The position numbers and the translations under genes are program-made. This document shows, one piece after another, positions 11,745 to 17,357 of a stretch of DNA of 17,357 nt. Under the pieces are notes generated by a model. It was given only the letters and a program-made list of their open reading frames with translations, searched no databases and was not told the origin of the DNA. Numbering within the stretch: the stretch's first letter is position 1; the number at the start of each line of letters is the position of its first letter. The DNA comes from an uncultured Clostridia bacterium (GTDB lineage Bacteria; Bacillota; Clostridia; Christensenellales; Borkfalkiaceae): assembly GCA_947627125.1 (NCBI GenBank), contig CANQUY010000021.1, positions 1 to 17,357 of the forward strand, written 5' to 3'.

Positions 11745-14740
11745 TTCTCCCCCCTTTCCGCTTTGGCAATGGCGGCGATCTGCGCACAGGTGACGGCGGC
11801 TTCCTTCCGCTCGACGCCCGAAAATCCGCACATGCCCCTGAATTTACAGTACTTGCACGCGCCGTCGTAGGGCGAGGGGGCGAGATTGCCCGCCTCCATC
11901 TCCCCGATGGCCCGCTGCGAAACGAGGACGGCGTAGTCGAGAAAGTCCCCGAACGCCTCCTGCGGCAGACACTTTTCGCTCCTGCCGCCCCCCTCGTAAA
12001 AGGCGCTCTTGCCCTCCGTCCTAAGCGTATCCATGTGCGCGAGGAGGCCGTCGTCCTTCACGAAAAATCCCTTCATGCGGAAGGGCGGGGCGTCCGTGCC
12101 CGAGAACTCGTCGCGGGCGGGGAAATAGAACGCGCCCGCGGGGACTTTCCCCTCCGAAGCGGCGAGGAGGTACAGCTCGAGCTGGAGCTTTCTGCCCGTA
12201 TAGTAGGCGGCGGGCGTATCGTCGATCTCCCCCGTCTTGTAGTCGATGATGCGGACGTAATCGCCGCAGCTGTCTATCCTGTCCGTCCTGCCCTTGAGCC
12301 CGATCGCGGGGAGATAGATCTCCCGCTCCTCCGCTTCGACGCTGAAGTCGGAGAAATGGACTTGGCGGAAACATGCCCGCGTGACGGAGCCGCACTCCTT
12401 CACGAGCCGTTCGCCCGTGTACGCGCCCGCGCCCGTGTCCGTCAAAAAGGCATAGCGGGGACTTGCGAGCAGTTCCCTTGCGACGCTTTCCGCCGCCGCC
12501 CCGCATTCCTCCTCGTCCGCATATTCGTTGAAATGGGGCGCAGTCTGCTCGAGGACGGTATGGACAAAGGTACCCGTATCCGTATCGAGCACGCTCCGCT
12601 CCTCCCGCTCCCTGAGGCGCAGGGCATGGGCGGCGAAACTGGCGTAGGGGCATGCAAAGTAACTCTCGAGCAGGCTCGGCGAGATCTGCCCCCCGAAGAG
12701 AAGGGCGGGAAGTTTCTCGCTCGGCTTCTTCTCCCCCGCCGAAAGGGGACGCAGATCCTCACGCTCCTGCAGCATGGCGCGAAGGGAGAGATAGGGAGCA
12801 AGGCTCTGTTCCTTGCCCGCCGCATAGTCCTCCTTGAGGCGCAGAAGATTGCGGAGCGCGGGGGCCCTTTCACAGCTTTTGTAGAGGTAGGTTTCGGGCA
12901 TGGGCGCCCCAAAACACATGCGGTCGATGGACAAAAACGCTTCCCCCCGCCTTGCCTCCTCCCCCATGACGCGGAGCGGGCACCCGACGTAGAGCTCCCT
13001 TTGGAAGGAGCAGAGGTTGAGATACAGGCTCTCCTTTGCGCGCATGTTGACGACCTTGATCTGCGGTTCGATCTCGAGGGAGAGAGCCTCGAGCCGCTTG
13101 ATCTCCCCGTCCGTGATGACGGCCGTATCGCCCGAGGCGCGGGGGAGGGATTCGTCCGCCCCGAGGAGAAAGAGCACGGGAACGCGGGCGAATCTGCTCT
13201 CCGTGGCGTCCCCCAAAAAGACGGCGTCCGCCGACTGCGGGATCATTGAGATCTCCTTTGCCTCGAGCCCGCTCCTGAGAAGGTCCGAAAACTCGAGCGC
13301 GGTGAACTTCATCTCCCCCGCGAGGGAATCGATCTCATCCAAAATTTCATAGAGAGGGGCGACGTCGAGGAATTCTTTCTCCGCCCCCTCGAATTTTTCG
13401 GACAGCGTTTCGGTGATCTCCGCGCCCCCGACGAGGTCGAAGAGGGAACGGACGGCGGCGGTGTATTTCGTCCCCTTTCCCGTCCGCGGGAAGAGGGCGA
13501 GAACGGCGCGGAGCTTCTCCCGCAGTTCGACGAGGGAGGCGCGGTCGTACCCCTTTACGGCGTCGCCGTCCTTGATCTCGCGGTTCACCGCCCCGCGGTA
13601 GCCGCCGTACTTTAAGAGATAATTTCTGTAGTCGTCCGCGCTTCCGAAATAGACGGAGGAGAGCACGGCGTCCACGGAATCGGGCGTTCCCCCGTCGTGG
13701 ATGCAGGCGAGAACGTCGAGGGCAAAACGGCAGAAGGGATGTTCCGAAAGGGCCCGCTTTCTGTCTGAAAAGAAGGGAATGCGGTAATCCTTCAGCATGC
13801 GCTCCGCCTGCGCAAAGCGGGCCTTGTCGGGCAGAAGGATCGCAAAGTCGCGATAGCGAAGCCCCTCCGTGAGCACATGTTTCTTGATCACGGCGCACGC
13901 CGTTTCCATCTCCTCGCTCTCGTCCGCCGCGCGGAAGAGGTGAATGTGCTCCCGCCTGTCCCGCTCCCTGCCGTAAATTTCGGGGGAGAAGAGCCATTCG
14001 GCGACATACGCCGCGTCGCCCGCAAGATCGGACGGAAGTTCGCGCGAAGCCGCTCCCCCCATCTCCTCTGCGGCCAAACGGAACGCATGCGCCGCCTCGT
14101 TGGTATAGACGCCCTTGCCCGCGAGGAAGATGCCTGTGACCTTTCCCCCGCACCCGATGGCCGCTCTCACCCCCTCCATCGCCTGACGGGTGAAGGACGG
14201 AAAAGCAAAAAAGACGATATGACTGCCGCGGAGCTCCTCTTCAATGCGCTGCGGAAGGAGGGCGAGGTAGCCGTTTTCGTCGAGAAGTCCCCTCTCCTTT
14301 AAAAATTCGTCGTACTTTTCGAGCACAAAGGCGAGGTCGGAGAGCTTGTGGGAGAGCATTCCCTCCGTTTCCTCCGCACTCTTCCGCAGCAGCGCAGCGT
14401 CGGCACGGGAGGAGAGGAGCTGGGCGATCGTTTCATACACCGCCTGCGCGGCCCCCTTCTTGAAGCAGTGGAGTTCATCCGCGCAGTCGGAGAGAATGGA
14501 GGAAATTTCCATGACGGAGCCCTGCTTGGAGAGAATGGCCCTGTCCCCCTTTAAAAAGCGTTTGAATGTGGTCACCGTCGCCGTGAACGTCCCCTTGGCG
14601 TGCAAAACTGCGGCCTTTTCCGCAAGGAGGGTGAGTTTGTCCTCGCAAAAGACCGTGACATTCCCCTCCTCCGCCCCGATGAGGGAGGAGAGCGCGGCAA
14701 GAGCCGAATCGAGCGTGGGCGCCCCGATGATGCTTGTCAT
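11741..14740 (-). CDS. addB: ATP-dependent nuclease subunit AddB
   Basis: Partner of AddA in DNA-end resection, 999 residues (B. subtilis AddB is about 1166). The N-terminus reads MTSIIGAPTLDSAL where B. subtilis AddB has a Walker A loop (GxxGSGKT), so this subunit should lack ATPase activity, as in RexB-type relatives. The C-terminal nuclease is present: GRTDRID near 818 and IIDYKTG near 833, then QLELYLLA. The four iron-sulfur cysteines are also there: FACPYA near 696 and C-x2-C-x5-C at about 962, 965 and 971 (CKYCKFRGMC), which in AddB brace the nuclease domain around a 4Fe-4S cluster. The ATG has AGGTGG four bases upstream. It is the first gene of addB-addA and divergent from a lipoprotein gene. 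Confidence 0.93.
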   Translation of the reverse strand: MTSIIGAPTLDSALAALSSLIGAEEGNVTVFCEDKLTLLAEKAAVLHAKGTFTATVTTFKRFLKGDRAILSKQGSVMEISSILSDCADELHCFKKGAAQAVYETIAQLLSSRADAALLRKSAEETEGMLSHKLSDLAFVLEKYDEFLKERGLLDENGYLALLPQRIEEELRGSHIVFFAFPSFTRQAMEGVRAAIGCGGKVTGIFLAGKGVYTNEAAHAFRLAAEEMGGAASRELPSDLAGDAAYVAEWLFSPEIYGRERDRREHIHLFRAADESEEMETACAVIKKHVLTEGLRYRDFAILLPDKARFAQAERMLKDYRIPFFSDRKRALSEHPFCRFALDVLACIHDGGTPDSVDAVLSSVYFGSADDYRNYLLKYGGYRGAVNREIKDGDAVKGYDRASLVELREKLRAVLALFPRTGKGTKYTAAVRSLFDLVGGAEITETLSEKFEGAEKEFLDVAPLYEILDEIDSLAGEMKFTALEFSDLLRSGLEAKEISMIPQSADAVFLGDATESRFARVPVLFLLGADESLPRASGDTAVITDGEIKRLEALSLEIEPQIKVVNMRAKESLYLNLCSFQRELYVGCPLRVMGEEARRGEAFLSIDRMCFGAPMPETYLYKSCERAPALRNLLRLKEDYAAGKEQSLAPYLSLRAMLQEREDLRPLSAGEKKPSEKLPALLFGGQISPSLLESYFACPYASFAAHALRLREREERSVLDTDTGTFVHTVLEQTAPHFNEYADEEECGAAAESVARELLASPRYAFLTDTGAGAYTGERLVKECGSVTRACFRQVHFSDFSVEAEEREIYLPAIGLKGRTDRIDSCGDYVRIIDYKTGEIDDTPAAYYTGRKLQLELYLLAASEGKVPAGAFYFPARDEFSGTDAPPFRMKGFFVKDDGLLAHMDTLRTEGKSAFYEGGGRSEKCLPQEAFGDFLDYAVLVSQRAIGEMEAGNLAPSPYDGACKYCKFRGMCGFSGVERKEAAVTCAQIAAIAKAERGEK

Positions 14741-14765
14741 TTGTCCACCTGTAAATTTTTCTTCT

Positions 14766-14774
14766 ATTATATCA
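14766..14774 (-). promoter_or_regulatory. addB promoter (extended -10)
   Basis: On the minus strand TGATATAAT (14774-14766), an extended perfect -10. No good -35 box stands 16-18 bases upstream (CAAAAT or CCAAAA), and extended -10 promoters can work without one. Start near 14759, leader about 19 nt. Confidence 0.65.
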
Positions 14775-14813
14775 CAAACGCTCCGAAAATTTTGGGATTT
14801 TTACCGAATTATT

Positions 14814-14842
14814 TTTACAAATACAAAAAAATGTGGTATAAT
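14814..14842 (+). promoter_or_regulatory. Promoter of the 14873 lipoprotein gene
   Basis: -35 TTTACA (14814-14819), 17-nt spacer and extended -10 TGGTATAAT (14834-14842). Start near 14849; the leader of about 24 nt contains GGAGG at 14862-14866, six bases before the ATG. Divergent from the addB promoter in a 132-bp gap. Confidence 0.85.
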
Positions 14843-14872
14843 GTTCGGGAATGAACGATTCGGAGGAATTTT

Positions 14873-15844
14873 ATGAGGAAAAGACGCCTCTTCGGGCTAT
14901 TGCTCCTTGCCCCTCTCGGCCTGCTTGCGGGCTGCGGCGGCCCGCTTACGCTGAGCTTTGCGCCCAACTGGTTCTATAATAATACGATCGAGAGCCTCGG
15001 GGGCACGAACGAACGGCTGGAGTATGAAGTCACATTCACCCCTTCGGGGATCGAGGGCACGAGCGTCAGCTACGACAAGGGGACATATGTGACGACGCTT
15101 TCGGCAGAGAGCGTTGCGCAGGGCGAAAAGACCGTGCTTGCCTATCGCTACCATACCGAGTTCAAGATCTCGGGCAAATATACCAACGGGGAGCTGGAGA
15201 GCGATATCTTTGAGGACTCCATGGTTTCCACCGTGTGGTTCACCAAGGCCGAGGACGGGCTTCGCCCCATCAAGAGCGAAAAGACGGTGCATTCGACCGT
15301 TCCCTTTACCGAAAACGGCTCAAACGATTGGGTTTCGGCCTACGAATTCAGCTACACCTTCGCCTATGACGAAGGGCTTCAAAACGCGGATTACACGCTC
15401 GACATCGCCGCGCCCGCATCGCAGAAAAAGCAGGAGAGCGGCACGATAGAGCTCGACTTCGGCGAAACGTTTATCGACAATGAGGAGATCGTGATGGCCC
15501 TGCGCGGGCTCAGCCTCTCCGCTTCCACTGCGGCGATCCCCTTTGTCACCATCGACCCGCAGACGAGGCAGACGGTAAAAGTCGGGTACTCCGTGGAGGC
15601 GCAGAATGTGGCGATCCCCGCCTTTACCTGCAACGGGGAGCTTATCGAGGGCAACATGGACGCGGTGCAGGTTTCCTGCGCATACAGCACGACCAACCCC
15701 GGGCCCACCCGCAGGTTCCTCTATGCGGCGAGAACGGAGAGTTCCAAAAAATACAGGAGCGTTTTGCTCCGCTTTGAAAATCCCGTCATGTACTCGCTGG
15801 GCACGATGACCTACACGCTCAAGAGCGCGACATTCGGCGATTGA
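14873..15844 (+). CDS. Putative lipoprotein, unknown function
   Basis: A 323-residue secreted lipoprotein. The signal peptide MRKRRLFGLLLLAPLGLLAGC has lipobox LAGC with Cys21 as the lipidation site. The mature protein is rich in Thr, Ser, aromatic residues and alternating hydrophobic patterns (YEVTFTPSG, YRYHTEFKISGKYTNG, YEFSYTFAYDEG, GTMTYTLKSATFGD), suggesting a mostly beta-sheet extracellular domain, perhaps of the LolA/LppX-like lipid- or ligand-binding kind. I do not recognise a family. It has a strong own promoter and a perfect ribosome binding site, and is divergent from addBA, with no evident functional link. The last codons and the stop lie in the first copy of a 20-bp tandem duplication. 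A strong terminator follows. Confidence 0.82.
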   Translation: MRKRRLFGLLLLAPLGLLAGCGGPLTLSFAPNWFYNNTIESLGGTNERLEYEVTFTPSGIEGTSVSYDKGTYVTTLSAESVAQGEKTVLAYRYHTEFKISGKYTNGELESDIFEDSMVSTVWFTKAEDGLRPIKSEKTVHSTVPFTENGSNDWVSAYEFSYTFAYDEGLQNADYTLDIAAPASQKKQESGTIELDFGETFIDNEEIVMALRGLSLSASTAAIPFVTIDPQTRQTVKVGYSVEAQNVAIPAFTCNGELIEGNMDAVQVSCAYSTTNPGPTRRFLYAARTESSKKYRSVLLRFENPVMYSLGTMTYTLKSATFGD

Positions 15845-15868
15845 AACAGACATTCGGCGATCAAAACA
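15829..15868 (+). repeat. 20-bp tandem duplication over the lipoprotein stop codon
   Basis: GACATTCGGCGAT-TG-AAACA (15829-15848) is followed at once by GACATTCGGCGAT-CA-AAACA (15849-15868), 18 of 20 identical. The TGA stop is in the first copy; the second copy carries TCA at that place. It looks like a replication-slippage duplication. Confidence 0.85.
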
Positions 15869-15870
15869 GC

Positions 15871-15899
15871 AAAAAGGCCTTCCGCAAGAAGGCCTTTTT
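15871..15899 (+). terminator. Rho-independent terminator of the lipoprotein gene
   Basis: A perfect 12-bp stem AAAAAGGCCTTC (15871-15882) with GAAGGCCTTTTT (15888-15899) around loop CGCAA. A run on one strand and T run on the other make it bidirectional in principle. Confidence 0.92.
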
Positions 15900-15932
15900 G
15901 ATTGAGCGCTACTCTCATTCTGAGCGCCCCCG

Positions 15933-16066
15933 CGTCATTCTGAGAAACGGAGAAACAACGAAGTCAAACGACTTAACCCGAAGAATCTCGCGGGGCGTTT
16001 TCTATGCGGCGAGATGCTTCGGGTTATGTCCCGTTCTCTCGTCCTACTATCGTTCTCAGAATGACG
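15933..16066. repeat. Palindromic intergenic element, copy C (134 bp)
   Basis: Outer arms CGTCATTCTGAGAA (15933-15946) and TTCTCAGAATGACG (16053-16066) are a perfect inverted repeat; inner arms ACCCGAAGAATCTCGC and GCGAGATGCTTCGGGT are complementary apart from two or three bases. Seven bases shorter than copies A and B and with a different centre. A further stub TCATTCTGAGCGC starts at 15915. It lies between the convergent ends of the lipoprotein gene and trx. Confidence 0.85.
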
Positions 16067-16082
16067 CGGACTCCCGTGCGTT

Positions 16083-16117
16083 CCATGGGATCCTTCGGCT
16101 ACGAGGTGAGAATGAGC
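16083..16117 (-). repeat. Second half-size element, inverted relative to the 7577 copy
   Basis: On the minus strand it begins GCTCATTC (16117-16110) and ends CCGAAGGATCCCATGG (16098-16083), matching the 7577-7617 half-element at both ends. Both half-elements stand beside a full element on the outer side, next to a gene end. Confidence 0.6.
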
Positions 16118-16126
16118 CCCCGTCCC

Positions 16127-16444
16127 TTACAAATTCTCCTGGATCCACTCGCGCATCTCTTCCTCGGGCCGGAAGCCGACGGTTTGGGCCTTCACCTCGC
16201 CGTCCTCAAAGATGAACACGGCGGGAATGGAGAAAATGCCGAGAGATGCGGCCAGGTCGCCGTTGTCGTCCACGTTGACTTTGACGAACTCCGCCCTCTC
16301 TTTGAAGGTTTCGCTCAACCCCTCCATGATGGGCCCGAGCATGCGGCACGGACCGCACCAAGGAGCCCAAAAATCGCATATAAGTGTCTTTTTTTCTTCC
16401 GTCACGAGCCTGTCGAGCTCCTGTCCGCTTACCTCTTTCACCAT
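16127..16444 (-). CDS. trxA: Thioredoxin
   Basis: A 105-residue thioredoxin, a small cytoplasmic disulfide reductant normally reduced by thioredoxin reductase. The active site WCGPC is at 29-33 (redox Cys30 and Cys33), D24 lies in LICDFWAPWC, and the cis-proline is in FSIPAVFIF near 75; the length is standard. I start at the ATG at 16444 because GGAGG (16457-16453) is eight bases upstream; an in-frame TTG at 16447 would leave five. The ATG overlaps the hisS stop codon by one base (TGATG), so translation is probably coupled and the gene depends on the hisS promoter beyond the window. Its 3' end faces the lipoprotein gene across element C; no standard terminator is seen on this strand. Confidence 0.93.
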   Translation of the reverse strand: MVKEVSGQELDRLVTEEKKTLICDFWAPWCGPCRMLGPIMEGLSETFKERAEFVKVNVDDNGDLAASLGIFSIPAVFIFEDGEVKAQTVGFRPEEEMREWIQENL

Positions 16445-17357
16445 CAAAGTTTCCTCCCCTGTTTGATATATTGTGCCAATGCGCCGAATCTTACGCGTCT
16501 TGACGTCGAACGCTCCATATCCTTGACTTCGGCGAGCCCCTCTTTGAGCTCCTCCTCGCCGAGGACGACGACGAATCTTGCGCCGAGCTTGTCGGCGTAC
16601 TTGAACTGCGCCTTGACGGAACGCTCCACAAGGTCCGTTTCACAGATGAGCCCCTCGCTTCGGAGCTCTTCGGCAAGGAGAAAGGCCTTTTCCCGCGACG
16701 CATCGTCCATGCCGAGGAGATAGCAGTCCGTCCTTTGGAGCGAAGGGGCGAGGTTGAGGGCGTCGAGGAGCATGATGAGCCGCTCGAGCCCCGCCGCGAA
16801 TCCGACCGCGGGCGTGGGTTTTGCGCCGAGCTGGCTAAGGAGCGTATCGTATCTTCCCCCGCCGAGCACCGTGCTCTGTGCCCCGAGGGCGTCGCTCGTG
16901 AATTCAAACACCGTGCGGCTGTAGTAGTCGAGGCCGCGGACAATGGAGGGGTCAACGTCATACACGATCCCCGCCGCCGTCAAGAGAGATTTCACCCCCT
17001 CGAAGTGAGCCCTGCAACCGTCGCACAAAAAGTCGAGCATGCGGGGCGCATTCGCCGTGTATTTCTTGCACCGCTCCTCCTTGCAATCGATCATGCGCAT
17101 GGGGTTTTTGTCGAAACGGCTCCTGCAATCCTCGCACATATCTGCAAGATTTGGTCTGAAATACTCCCTCAAGGCCTCCTGATATTTTGCACGGCAGGCG
17201 GGACAGCCGATGGAGTTGATGTGGAGCCGCACCGCCGTGGTGACGCCGATTTCCCGCAAAAACCGATAGGCAAAGGCAATGGCCTCCGCATCCGCCGCGG
17301 GAGAGGGAGAGCCGTACAGCTCCGCACCGAATTGGTGGAACTCGCGCAGTCTCCCCG
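16444..17357 (-). CDS. hisS: Histidyl-tRNA synthetase, C-terminal part (cut by window edge)
   Basis: Charges tRNA-His with histidine. The visible 303 or so residues lack the N-terminal catalytic motifs 1 and 2, which lie beyond the right edge. Seen: LREFHQFGAELYG (motif 2 region), a cysteine-rich insert of the clostridial type (CPACRAKY, CEDCRSRF, CKEERCKKY, CDGCRAHF; possibly metal binding), the HisA signature VRGLDYYSRTVFEF, GGGRYD, motif 3 AVGFAAGLERL, and the C-terminal anticodon-binding domain. The frame is open to position 17357, so the start is outside. It ends in TGA overlapping the trx ATG. HisS is more often followed by aspS in Firmicutes, so thioredoxin here is a less usual neighbour. 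Confidence 0.95.
   Translation of the reverse strand, partial: GRLREFHQFGAELYGSPSPAADAEAIAFAYRFLREIGVTTAVRLHINSIGCPACRAKYQEALREYFRPNLADMCEDCRSRFDKNPMRMIDCKEERCKKYTANAPRMLDFLCDGCRAHFEGVKSLLTAAGIVYDVDPSIVRGLDYYSRTVFEFTSDALGAQSTVLGGGRYDTLLSQLGAKPTPAVGFAAGLERLIMLLDALNLAPSLQRTDCYLLGMDDASREKAFLLAEELRSEGLICETDLVERSVKAQFKYADKLGARFVVVLGEEELKEGLAEVKDMERSTSRRVRFGALAQYIKQGRKL

Noticed and set aside
11745..11831. A 29-residue N-terminal extension of AddA
   Set aside because: It lies inside addB, has no AddA similarity, and the ATG at 11744 has the RBS and the ATGA overlap.
12035..13249. A 404-codon plus-strand open frame inside addB
   Set aside because: Same reason: antisense shadow in GC-rich coding DNA with no ribosome binding site or domain.
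6480..16066. CRISPR array or prophage signal from the repeats
   Set aside because: Copies are kilobases apart, palindromic and about 140 bp long, with genes between them; no cas or phage genes are present.
16004..16723. A 239-codon plus-strand open frame across trx and the hisS end
   Set aside because: It is antisense to two certain genes and begins inside palindromic element C.

Overview
The window looks like chromosomal DNA of an anaerobic, Gram-positive-type bacterium of the Clostridia or a neighbouring Firmicutes lineage. The support is an AddAB (not RecBCD) recombination nuclease, a MurG with the clostridial SRGDQ signature, a class II fructose-bisphosphate aldolase next to gap, a histidyl-tRNA synthetase with a cysteine-rich insert, Lgt-type lipoproteins and strong GGAGG ribosome binding sites. 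I cannot name the species.

Layout. Left part (1 to about 5950, moderate GC): the 5' part of a tRNA-Leu(CAG) with a consensus promoter on the minus strand; mntP (manganese efflux); murG, convergent with mntP and overlapping it by 41 bp; a TetR-type regulator divergent from a two-gene unit (small one-helix membrane protein, then a PAP2 phosphatase); a small lipoprotein; and fba divergent from gap across a promoter region with two classic sigma-A-type promoters. Right part (about 6000 to 17357, clearly GC-richer, different codon use): the 3' half of gap; a PRC-barrel protein; a membrane protein; addB-addA (overlapping ATGA); a divergent lipoprotein; and trx preceded by, and overlapping, the 3' part of hisS, which runs off the right edge.

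The glycolytic pair fba/gap shares one intergenic region, addA follows addB by translational coupling, and thioredoxin is coupled to hisS.

Most notable points. (1) Codon use and base composition change abruptly inside gap, at a very conserved stretch, so the window may be a recombination junction or an assembly chimera. (2) Three related 134 to 141 bp palindromic intergenic elements, plus two half-size relatives, occur only in the GC-rich part. (3) Several genes of the left part lack a Shine-Dalgarno sequence, and the promoters of at least two place transcription start at or within about a base of the ATG, which suggests leaderless mRNAs. (4) A terminator hairpin after addA contains the ribosome binding site of the next gene. 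I did not find a defence system, CRISPR array, prophage or transposase gene.
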